Positions 1 through 5,845 of a stretch of DNA of 5,845 bases are shown one piece after another; position 1 is the first letter of the stretch, and each line of letters opens with the position of its first letter. Source of the stretch: Chloroflexota bacterium (GTDB taxonomy: Bacteria > Chloroflexota > UBA5177 > JANWHV01); the NCBI GenBank assembly GCA_025450375.1, contig JANWHO010000339.1, positions 1-5,845 of the forward strand, read 5' to 3'. The notes under the pieces are model-generated. The model made no database searches and was not told the DNA's origin. It saw only the letters and a program-made list of their open reading frames with translations. The position numbers and the translations under genes are program-made.

Positions 1-2336
1 AAGTTGCTGACCAGCGGATTGGTGGCCAGTTCCTCCCGGACCGCCTGACGCAGCGCCCCGGTGCCTTTCCCATGGATAATCCGGACGAACGGCAGATTCG
101 CCATATAGGCATCGTTGAGGTAGCGTTCCAGTTCGTGCAGCACCTCGTCCACCCGCCAACCCCGGAGATCGAAGTCGACGCTTGGCGCCGGGGTGTCCTC
201 GTGCCGGAAGCGCGCGGCCTCCATCCGCGGTTCCTCGCTGGGGCCGCTCTCCTCGATGTCCAGCACTCGTGCCTCGCCGGCCTTTACCCGAGTCTTGAAG
301 GGGCCGATCTGTACTTCAATCTCACCTCGACTATTGGGCGCCGATACAACGGTGCCAATCTGGCCGGAACGGATCAGGGAAACCCGGTCGCCCACCACGG
401 GCACCCGTGGCGCCTCGATATCGACCGGCTGCGCCGGGCGCTTCGCCGCCTGCTTCCGCGCCGCTGGAGCCGCCAATAGCGGCGATTGCTCGGCGACGGC
501 GACCGCCAACCGTTCACGGAGCCCGCCCACTAGATCGGGCGGGACCGTGCCGTGCAGCCGCAATTCCGCCTCCGCTCGATCCAACTCCCGCCGCAATTCG
601 TCCACGCTCGCCGATGCCTCCGCTCGGGCTGCCCGCAGAATTACCTCCCGCTCCCGCAGGATCTCCCGAACCTCTCGTTCCAGGCGGGCCCGTAGATCCA
701 CCGCTCCTTGCTGCGCTGTCCTCGCCGCCTGGAACAGAGCCACCGCTGCCTCCCGGTCGCGCTCGATCTCAGCCAGCATGGTCTCTACCCGCTTTTCCTC
801 GGCACTGATGAAGGCATGGGAACCGGCGATGATATCCGCCGGCAATCCCAGGCGGGCGGCAATGGCCAGGGCGTTACTCCGCCCCGGCAGGCCAATGCTC
901 AGCTTATAGGTAGGCGAGAGGGTCTCCACGTCGAATTCGACGCTGGCGTTCCGCACCTCCTCGGTCGCGGCGGCAAACGCCTTCAGTTCACTGTAGTGAG
1001 TGGTGGCCATCACTCGCGCCCCGGTTTCCAGCAGATGGGTGAGCAGGGAACGGGCCAGGGCGGACCCCTCGGCCGGGTCCGTGCCGGCGCCCAACTCGTC
1101 CAGAAGCAGGAGGCTATTCGGGGTCATCTCCTTGAGGATGCGGATGATGTTGCTCAGGTGGCCGCTAAAGGTGCTGAGGCTCTGCTCGATGCTCTGCTCG
1201 TCGCCGATATCGGCGAAGATGCCGTCGAATACTGCCGCCCGCGACCCGGACGCCGCCGGGATCGGTAGACCGCTTTGCGCCATCAGGGTGAGGAGTCCCA
1301 CGGTCTTCAGGGCAACCGTCTTGCCGCCTGTATTGGGCCCGGTCACCAGGAGCACCCGGAAATCCGATCCCAGGCGGACCGAGATCGGGACCACCGTTCC
1401 GGTCAGCAGGGGATGGCGGGCCAGCTCGAAGCTCAAAGCGCCATCGGCGGCGATCGCCGGCAACACCCCGTGCTGGGCGGCGCCAAACCGCGCCTTGGCC
1501 ATCGCGAGGTCCAGGTCGCCCAGTGCGAGTACCGTGTCCTGAATTGCCGGCCCCTGAGCCCCGATCCGCTCCGCTATAAACTGAAGGATCCGGGCGATTT
1601 CTTCCTGCTCCCGCAGTTGTAGCTCCCGCCAGCGATTATTCAATTCGTTGGTCTGGAAGGGCTCGACGTAGAGCGTGGCCCCGCTCGCCGAATGGTCGTG
1701 TACGGCGCCGCGGATCACCCCGCGCGCGTCCGACCGCACGGGTATCACGTAGCGACCGTTCCGGATCGTGATAATCGACTCCTGGATCGCGGTGCGGTAG
1801 GTCGGGGAGTTGAGGATCGACTGCAGCCGCTCAAGCAGCCGTTGATGCGCCACTCGCAACTCCGCCCGAATGGTGCCCAGGGCGGTGCTCGCGGTGTCGA
1901 GAATCTCGCCCTGTTGACTCACCGTCTGGGCGATCAGGCTGAGGATTTCGCGGAAAAGCCCGATCCGCGCTCTTAAGGCCGCGAGCCACGGATACTCCTC
2001 GGCCTCCAGCCGTTTGAGGGCGCCGCGGATCCGCTCGGCGCACTCCAGGGTGCCGCGGACCGCCAGCAGTTCGGTCGGATCGAGGGAGCCGCCCAATTGG
2101 GCCCGCGAAACCGCCGGGCGAATATCGCGAGCCCCGCCCAGGGAGACATCGGCCCGCGCGTCCAGCACCGACCCCGCCTCGCGCACCCGCGCCTGCAGAT
2201 CAAGCACCTCGTCCGCGTCGGTTTCCGGGCGCAGAGCCAGGGCCAGTTCCTTACTGAGCGAGAAACTGGTATGGTTGGCCAGCATCGCCAGCACTTTGGG
2301 AAACTCCAACATCTGGAGCGTTTTATCGGCAATCAT
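1..2336 (-). CDS. mutS2: Endonuclease MutS2 (MutS-family ATPase with C-terminal Smr domain), C-terminus cut by window edge
   Basis: I translated this frame completely: 778 residues without a stop from ATG at 2336 to the left edge. A TGA lies in frame 9 bases upstream with no other start between, so this ATG is the first possible one; a weak GGTGG-type ribosome site lies 6 bases before it. The N-terminal core begins MIADKTLQMLEFPKVLAML, as in MutS2. The MutS ATPase follows: Walker A GPNTGGKT at residues 333-340, the TFSGHL segment, Walker B LLLLDELGAGTDP with D413-E414, and ATTHYSELK near 447. A charged helical, coiled-coil-like stretch spans about 510-595 and a small KOW-like beta segment about 645-690. 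The Smr nuclease domain starts near 720, with DLRG at 723-726 and HGKGTG at 755-760. MutS2 proteins are usually about 780-800 residues, so perhaps 15-20 are missing off-window. The family lacks the mismatch-recognition domain of MutS1; it has been linked to suppression of recombination and, in Bacillus, to rescue of collided ribosomes. No key residue appears lost. Confidence 0.97.
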   Translation of the reverse strand, partial: MIADKTLQMLEFPKVLAMLANHTSFSLSKELALALRPETDADEVLDLQARVREAGSVLDARADVSLGGARDIRPAVSRAQLGGSLDPTELLAVRGTLECAERIRGALKRLEAEEYPWLAALRARIGLFREILSLIAQTVSQQGEILDTASTALGTIRAELRVAHQRLLERLQSILNSPTYRTAIQESIITIRNGRYVIPVRSDARGVIRGAVHDHSASGATLYVEPFQTNELNNRWRELQLREQEEIARILQFIAERIGAQGPAIQDTVLALGDLDLAMAKARFGAAQHGVLPAIAADGALSFELARHPLLTGTVVPISVRLGSDFRVLLVTGPNTGGKTVALKTVGLLTLMAQSGLPIPAASGSRAAVFDGIFADIGDEQSIEQSLSTFSGHLSNIIRILKEMTPNSLLLLDELGAGTDPAEGSALARSLLTHLLETGARVMATTHYSELKAFAAATEEVRNASVEFDVETLSPTYKLSIGLPGRSNALAIAARLGLPADIIAGSHAFISAEEKRVETMLAEIERDREAAVALFQAARTAQQGAVDLRARLEREVREILREREVILRAARAEASASVDELRRELDRAEAELRLHGTVPPDLVGGLRERLAVAVAEQSPLLAAPAARKQAAKRPAQPVDIEAPRVPVVGDRVSLIRSGQIGTVVSAPNSRGEIEVQIGPFKTRVKAGEARVLDIEESGPSEEPRMEAARFRHEDTPAPSVDFDLRGWRVDEVLHELERYLNDAYMANLPFVRIIHGKGTGALRQAVREELATNPLVSN

Positions 2337-2406
2337 TACACGTCACCACCGCCATGAAGGGTACCATGGGCGGCCCGGGAACTCTGTCAAACAAGGCACA
2401 GGCGGC
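2337..2406 (-). other. Spacer between the acetyltransferase gene and mutS2
   Basis: This is a 70-base gap read on the minus strand. It contains a perfect TTGACA hexamer at 2390-2385, but nothing close to TATAAT stands 16-18 bases downstream; the best is CATGGT at 2368-2363. A short inverted repeat, CCATG/CATGG, lies shortly before the mutS2 start. I see no terminator with a T-run after the acetyltransferase stop. Co-transcription of mutS2 with the upstream gene is therefore as likely as a separate promoter. Confidence 0.4.
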
Positions 2407-3192
2407 TCAGCGCCACCAGCGTTCAAGCCATAGGGTGGCGCTGTGCCAGCATTCCTGGAAACCAGTCTTCTGGTACAGGGGAGTGAGGGAGGGGTCACAA
2501 CTCAACACCGCAAGGTCGAGACCAAAGCGCTCGGCGTCCCGCAAGGCCTGCCACACCAAGCGACGAGCATACCCGCGACCGCGTGCCCCCGGAAGCACAC
2601 CCACGCTGTAGATGCCGGCCGTTCCGACAAAGGGGCAGAGACAGGCGGCGGCTACCGCTTTCCCATGGTGCTGCAGGAGGTAGGTGTTCACGAGGGCCGG
2701 CGGGGTATAGAAGGCGAAGACCTCCCGCGGGAGGCCAAACACCTTGCCCAACAACTCACGGGCCACCGAAAGCTGGGGCTCGGCATCGGCGAGGACGATA
2801 TCGGGATCGTCGAAGTCGGGTAAGCGCGGCGTTCCGAATCGGACCATGAATACGGGCGCCGAGGAGCCCGTGGTAAACCCTTCCCGGCGCAGGGCTCCCG
2901 CCAACGGCCCCTCTTCCCGTCCCGGAGGCATGCTAATCATCAGCGAGCCGGCCTGTCCCGCCATCCCTCGCACCAACCCTGCCGCCCAGGCCGGCGCCAC
3001 CGCGTCCTCGACCTGAGGATCGATGACCATATGCGGCACCCGCTGAACCAACAACGATCGGACAAAGAGCATATCCACCCGCCGCGTGACCTCGAACACG
3101 CCGCTGGGGCCCGCGACACCGCCCACCGCTTCCCACATGGCAAGGAAGTTGCCATAGACCTGGCGGGCCAGGGACAGGTCGCCCATCACCAT
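2407..3192 (-). CDS. GNAT-family N-acetyltransferase
   Basis: This 261-residue protein has a recognisable GNAT fold in its C-terminal half. The acetyl-CoA motif A lies in YSVGVLPGARGRGYARRL (185-202), with the R-x-x-G-x-A pyrophosphate loop at R194-G197-A199. Motif B is PLYQKTGFQE (228-237). The first 115 residues look like the degenerate N-terminal domain of a group of about 260-280-residue bacterial GNATs (RRVDMLFVRSLLVQRVPHMV, then LRREGF). GNATs move an acetyl group from acetyl-CoA to an amine; the substrate cannot be told here. No signal peptide or membrane segment is seen, so it is probably cytoplasmic. A TAG lies in frame 15 bases before ATG 3192, so the start must be ATG 3192, GTG 3189 or ATG 3186. 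None has a strong ribosome-binding site, so translation may be weak or depend on the leader structure upstream. It sits between tyrS and mutS2 on the same strand. Confidence 0.9.
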   Translation of the reverse strand: MVMGDLSLARQVYGNFLAMWEAVGGVAGPSGVFEVTRRVDMLFVRSLLVQRVPHMVIDPQVEDAVAPAWAAGLVRGMAGQAGSLMISMPPGREEGPLAGALRREGFTTGSSAPVFMVRFGTPRLPDFDDPDIVLADAEPQLSVARELLGKVFGLPREVFAFYTPPALVNTYLLQHHGKAVAAACLCPFVGTAGIYSVGVLPGARGRGYARRLVWQALRDAERFGLDLAVLSCDPSLTPLYQKTGFQECWHSATLWLERWWR

Positions 3193-3361
3193 TGGCGTCG
3201 CCGGCTAGTACAGCGGGGCGGAAGTTCCGCGGCAGGTCTCGGTAGTGGCACCGGGTGCCCTCGTGCGGTCCGCCAAGGGCACCCATCACCCAGAGGGTAC
3301 CCGGTGCCCCTACAACCGACGGCCGATTTGCGCCAAACTGCACTAGACAACGCCGAGTCGC
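3193..3361 (-). other. Structured spacer between tyrS and the acetyltransferase gene
   Basis: This 169-base gap is the longest non-coding stretch in the window. Its main content is the large inverted repeat at 3242-3313. I found no convincing -35/-10 pair, no tRNA-like cloverleaf and no T-run typical of an intrinsic terminator. The frame on the minus strand that crosses it (3343-2933) overlaps the acetyltransferase gene and has no recognisable protein character. Confidence 0.6.
3242..3313 (-). repeat. Long imperfect inverted repeat (RNA hairpin with an alternative pairing)
   Basis: The arms 3242-3262 and 3293-3313 are 21 bases each and complementary at 19 positions; the mismatches are 3246/3309 and 3257/3298. 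The loop is 30 bases. Inside the loop, AGGGCACCC (3276-3284) is perfectly complementary to GGGTGCCCT (3253-3261), which lies in one arm of the large stem. The long stem and this 9-bp hairpin (14-base loop) therefore exclude each other. The element is downstream of the tyrS stop and ends 49 bases before the acetyltransferase start. The minus-strand sequence after it is CCGAGACCTGCC, without a T-run. It may be an RNA processing or stability hairpin, an attenuator, a U-less terminator or a dispersed palindromic repeat; the window alone cannot decide. Confidence 0.75.
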
Positions 3362-5452
3362 CTAGCCCGGTAAACGAATCCGGCGATAGTTGCGCTTGCC
3401 AACGCGCACCTCCATCCCATCGCGTACGGTGATTACGGCGTTTGGATCTTCCTGCTGTTGATCCTCGATCCATACGGCCCCTTCAAGCGTCTTCCGTCGC
3501 GCCTCGGAATTGCTTTTCGCCAGACCAAGTTCCACCAGCAATTCCAAAAGCCGGCGTCCCGAGACACCGGATGCGTGCGTCTCGGAGCTTGCCGGGTTCA
3601 AAATGAGTTCCACAATGTCCTCCGGCTTCGCGCGGCCCTGCACTACCCGCTCGAATGTCTCCTGGGCCTTCCGTGCCTGAGCGGCGGAATGATACAGAGT
3701 GGTCACCTCCAGGGCGAGCTGCTTCTTAAAGCGCATCGGATTCGCACCGGCCTCGATCTCGGCGGCGATCTCGCCAATCTCGGACAACGGAAGGTCCGTA
3801 CACAATTCCAGGTAGGGGAGGATTTGTCCGTCCGAAATCGACATCAGTTTTCCGTACATATCGACCGGCGGATCCTCCAGGGCAATCGCGTTCCCCTGCG
3901 ACTTACTCATCTTCTTCCCGTCGAGCCCCAGAAGCAAGGTGACGGTCATCGCGGCCTGCGGCGCCTGGTTGAAGGCTCGCTGCAAGGTCCGGCCCGCCAG
4001 AAGGTTGAACAATTGCTCGGTGCCGCCAAGCTCAAGATCGGCTTTGAGGGCTACTGAGTCGTAGCCTTGCATGAGCGGATAAAGCAGTTCTTGCAGCCCG
4101 ATCGGTTGGTTCGCCGCGTATCGGTTGGTGAAATTCTCTCGCTCCAGCATCTGGGCGACCGTAAAATTGGCCGCCAGGCCCACGACATCCTTGAACCGAA
4201 GCGGGCCGAGCCAATCGGCATTGTACGACCATTCCACCTGATCCTCGTCCAGGATCCGGGCAATCTGCTTCCGGTAGGTGGCGAGATTATTATAGACCGT
4301 CTCTTCCGACAACATTTGCCGCATGGCATTCCGGTCCGAGGCGTCACCAATCTGGGCCGTAAAGTCTCCGATCAGCAAGCAAATGGTGTGGCCCTGCTGC
4401 TGAAAGGCGCGCAGCTTCCGCAGCACCACCGCGTGGCCAAGATGCAGATGCGGGCTGGTCGGATCGACCCCGAACTTTACCCGCAGGTGGTCGCCGCGCC
4501 GGAGGCGCGCTTCCAGATCCGCCCGCACCACCACGTCCTCCGTGCCGCGTTCGAGCAGCGTCCCTATCGCGTCGAGGCCGGCCCATCGCCGCCGACGGGC
4601 GCCGCTGTCCTCGATCCCCTTATTCGCTTCCCCATTTTCCCATTCCCGAGCTTCGGGCGCCGCAAGCGTCGCCTTCTCGCGGTAGCCGAGGCCGCCCATC
4701 CGGAAACCGTCCGCGTCCGCCACGATCTGGTCGGCCATCGCCGATCCCTCGGAGATTTGAACTACCCGATGATCGCGATCCAGAAAGAAGCATTCGGTCC
4801 GCGCCCCCAATTCTTCTCGCAGGACGCGAGCCAGCGTGGTCTGGGCATCCCTCACCGCGGACTCATTGATCCCGACCCAGCCGTCGATCGGGAAGAGGAT
4901 GTTGGTGGATGAGGCGGTGACCTTGGAGTGCTCGCCCTGCCGCCAGACCCAGCGGCGGGTGCGAACCTCCTGGTCGTCCCGGTAGACGAATTCACCGGCC
5001 TCCACGTGCTCGGCCTCCGTCTGGCCCAACGGCGTAAAGGGCATTCCGCCCGTGGTCGGTCCCACTACGATGTCGCCCTGAACCCTATCCAGATCATGGG
5101 AGCCGATAGGGAGCAGGTAACGGAGGGAGGTGGCGTTGACCAGATTCACCACCGGCCCAAGATCAGGCAACCGCGCTCCCTTCCGGGCCCGGCTTGCCAG
5201 GGCCTCCACGGAGCTTTTGAAGCGGCCGGGACTGATGCCCAGGGTGGAGAAAGCGGTCCGCCAGGGCATGAAAGCCTGTTCAACCTGATCGCTCTCGCGC
5301 TCGAAACGAGCGATAATCTCGGCCTCGACCGCGCGGAGCACTGCCTCCAGGGCCGGAACGTCTCGGGTGTTATCCACCCCACGAGCCACCACCAGCCCGA
5401 TGCACACGCTCGGAAATTGCTCGAATACCTGATCGAGGACACGAAACCGCAT
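3362..5452 (-). CDS. tyrS: Fusion protein: N-terminal B3/4 (PheRS beta editing-type) domain plus tyrosyl-tRNA synthetase
   Basis: This 696-residue protein activates tyrosine with ATP and charges tRNA-Tyr in the cytoplasm. Residues 1 to about 232 match the stand-alone B3/4 family: SLRYLLPIGSHDLDRVQGDI (109-128) and RRWVWRQGEHSKVT (166-179), where E174 appears to align with the editing glutamate of PheRS beta (GGEHSG). A variable, charged linker follows (about 235-285). TyrRS of the type-2 subgroup comes next: KFGVDPTSP, the HIGH signature HLGH at 337-340, tyrosine-site Q462 and D465 in YPLMQGYDS, GGTEQ at 476-480 and KMSKS at 514-518. An S4 RNA-binding domain occupies about 630-695. Type-2 TyrRS is usually about 400-430 residues, so the N-terminal 240 or so are extra. 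ATG 5452 is preceded directly by an in-frame TAG, so it is the first possible start, with GGAG 9 bases upstream. The usual GGTDQ aspartate is glutamate (E479). An internal start at M239 could give a separate TyrRS. The synthetase call is certain; an editing role is inferred. Confidence 0.95.
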   Translation of the reverse strand: MRFRVLDQVFEQFPSVCIGLVVARGVDNTRDVPALEAVLRAVEAEIIARFERESDQVEQAFMPWRTAFSTLGISPGRFKSSVEALASRARKGARLPDLGPVVNLVNATSLRYLLPIGSHDLDRVQGDIVVGPTTGGMPFTPLGQTEAEHVEAGEFVYRDDQEVRTRRWVWRQGEHSKVTASSTNILFPIDGWVGINESAVRDAQTTLARVLREELGARTECFFLDRDHRVVQISEGSAMADQIVADADGFRMGGLGYREKATLAAPEAREWENGEANKGIEDSGARRRRWAGLDAIGTLLERGTEDVVVRADLEARLRRGDHLRVKFGVDPTSPHLHLGHAVVLRKLRAFQQQGHTICLLIGDFTAQIGDASDRNAMRQMLSEETVYNNLATYRKQIARILDEDQVEWSYNADWLGPLRFKDVVGLAANFTVAQMLERENFTNRYAANQPIGLQELLYPLMQGYDSVALKADLELGGTEQLFNLLAGRTLQRAFNQAPQAAMTVTLLLGLDGKKMSKSQGNAIALEDPPVDMYGKLMSISDGQILPYLELCTDLPLSEIGEIAAEIEAGANPMRFKKQLALEVTTLYHSAAQARKAQETFERVVQGRAKPEDIVELILNPASSETHASGVSGRRLLELLVELGLAKSNSEARRKTLEGAVWIEDQQQEDPNAVITVRDGMEVRVGKRNYRRIRLPG
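4736..4750 (-). promoter_or_regulatory. Possible internal ribosome-binding site and start for a separate TyrRS
   Basis: On the minus strand GAGGG (4750-4746) stands 7 bases before an in-frame ATG (4738-4736), which encodes M239 of the fusion. It falls just after the B3/4 domain and before the linker and the TyrRS core. A product from here would have 458 residues, near the normal length of a type-2 TyrRS. GAGGG can occur by chance in GC-rich coding DNA, so this is only suggestive. Confidence 0.3.
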
Positions 5453-5461
5453 CTATTCGCA

Positions 5462-5465
5462 CTCC
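5462..5465 (-). promoter_or_regulatory. Ribosome-binding site of the tyrS fusion gene
   Basis: GGAG lies 9 bases upstream of ATG 5452 on the minus strand. With the in-frame TAG touching the ATG, it fixes the start of the B3/4-TyrRS fusion and shows that the B3/4 part begins its own reading frame here. Confidence 0.65.
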
Positions 5466-5517
5466 GGATTCAATAAAGGGCGTTCCTCTTGATGTTACCA
5501 CGAAGACGGGCGCCGCC

Positions 5518-5845
5518 TCACCCAGCCCATTTCACGTTCACCGTGCAACCCTGGCACAGCAGAGGCCCCGGCAGGAGGGACGTGCGGTGGATCTGGGAGC
5601 CGATAGCCACCCGGACGATCCCACCATGGCCGGTTACCCGCACCCGAAGGACTCGCCCATGATAGCTGAGCGCCGCCTCTCCCGGACCAGCTGGATCTTC
5701 AAGAGTGATCCCAGGCACGGACGGGATCCCGGGCGCGGCGTCGTACCACTCAATCCCGAGGTAGGCCGCGTACAGCGCGACCAGGAACATCCTGGCGGCC
5801 CAGCCGAAGGCCGGGGCTCCGTTTCCCTGGCCGTCCTGCCCATAC
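5518..5845 (-). CDS. Unrecognised protein, C-terminal part with one hydrophobic segment (open at window edge)
   Basis: 108 residues are visible, ending at TGA 5518-5520; the frame stays open to the right edge. The first in-window ATG (5790) lacks a proper ribosome-binding site and the frame continues above it, so the real start is probably outside. The visible part begins with a glycine-rich stretch (YGQDGQGNGAPAFGW), followed by a short hydrophobic segment, MFLVALYAAYLGIEWY, that could be a membrane helix. About 70 residues follow that look beta-rich (ALSYHGRVLRVRVTG, GGIVRVAIGSQIHRTSLL), ending with a C-x-x-C pair in LLCQGCTVNVKWAG. This would suit a small anchored protein or the tail of a larger membrane protein, but I recognise no family. 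It ends 65 bases before tyrS on the same strand. No terminator with a T-run is seen in that gap, so the two may be co-transcribed. If the gene actually starts at ATG 5790, the product has 90 residues. Confidence 0.55.
   Translation of the reverse strand, partial: YGQDGQGNGAPAFGWAARMFLVALYAAYLGIEWYDAAPGIPSVPGITLEDPAGPGEAALSYHGRVLRVRVTGHGGIVRVAIGSQIHRTSLLPGPLLCQGCTVNVKWAG

Noticed and set aside
193..909. 238-residue plus-strand frame, very rich in Arg, Ser and Ala
   Set aside because: It is antisense to the MutS2 ATPase and coiled-coil region, has no domain character, and shows the composition expected from the complement of a GC-rich gene.
2361..2390. Possible promoter for mutS2 with a perfect TTGACA
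   Set aside because: No acceptable -10 hexamer is found at 16-18 bases (CATGGT at 16, TGGTAC at 18), so one hexamer alone is not enough.
3242..3313. Intrinsic terminator of tyrS
   Set aside because: The stem is strong, but neither strand has a T-run directly after it; kept as an unassigned structured repeat.
2933..3343. 136-residue minus-strand frame crossing the palindrome into the acetyltransferase gene
   Set aside because: It overlaps the GNAT frame, which has clear motifs. The sequence has no family character, and its start region is the inverted repeat.
3458..4057. 199-residue plus-strand frame
   Set aside because: It is antisense to the KMSKS region and C-terminal part of TyrRS and has no recognisable features.
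4620..4760. Frameshift or assembly join between a separate B3/4 gene and tyrS
   Set aside because: The frame is continuous, no stop or homopolymer slip is apparent, and both domains are intact on either side of the linker. It is retained only as the refuting alternative for the fusion.
4067..4912. 281-residue plus-strand frame
   Set aside because: It lies wholly antisense to the TyrRS core and linker, whose motifs (HLGH, QGYD) are clear on the other strand; it is a shadow frame.
5634..5843. 69-residue minus-strand frame overlapping the unknown C-terminal gene
   Set aside because: It is Arg/Pro/Ser-rich without structure, and the alternative frame has a hydrophobic segment and beta-like pattern typical of real protein.

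Overview
The window is high-GC bacterial DNA (clearly GC-rich by eye; not computed) and all convincing genes lie on the minus strand. In transcription order, from right to left, they are: the C-terminal end of an unrecognised protein with one hydrophobic segment (5518-5845, open at the right edge); a 696-residue protein joining an N-terminal B3/4 (PheRS beta editing-type) domain to a complete tyrosyl-tRNA synthetase (3362-5452); a GNAT-family acetyltransferase (2407-3192); and MutS2 (1-2336, open at the left edge, lacking only its last residues). MutS2 fills the left 40% of the window as one uninterrupted frame. The sequence does not fix the organism. A high-GC bacterium with a type-2 TyrRS and MutS2 would suit a Chloroflexota/Thermomicrobia-like lineage, but this is only an impression.

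The gaps are short: 65 bases between the unknown gene and tyrS, 169 between tyrS and the acetyltransferase gene, and 70 between that gene and mutS2. One polycistronic transcript is possible. The 169-base gap is unusual because it holds a 21-bp inverted repeat (19 of 21 positions pair) around a 30-base loop. The loop contains a third complementary arm, so two mutually exclusive hairpins can be drawn. No T-run follows, so it is not a classical intrinsic terminator.

The most interesting protein is the B3/4-TyrRS fusion. The B3/4 fold in bacterial PheRS beta removes tyrosine wrongly attached to tRNA-Phe; here it is tied to the enzyme that makes Tyr-tRNA-Tyr. The fused domain appears to keep the glutamate of the PheRS editing pocket. 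An internal ATG with a good Shine-Dalgarno sequence sits at the domain boundary and could yield a separate 458-residue TyrRS from the same gene. With MutS2, whose Bacillus homologue is linked both to recombination control and to collided ribosomes, the cluster has a possible translation-fidelity theme. That last point is inference from gene order alone.

I saw no tRNA or rRNA genes, CRISPR arrays, insertion sequences or phage genes. The plus strand carries only shadow frames of the minus-strand genes.
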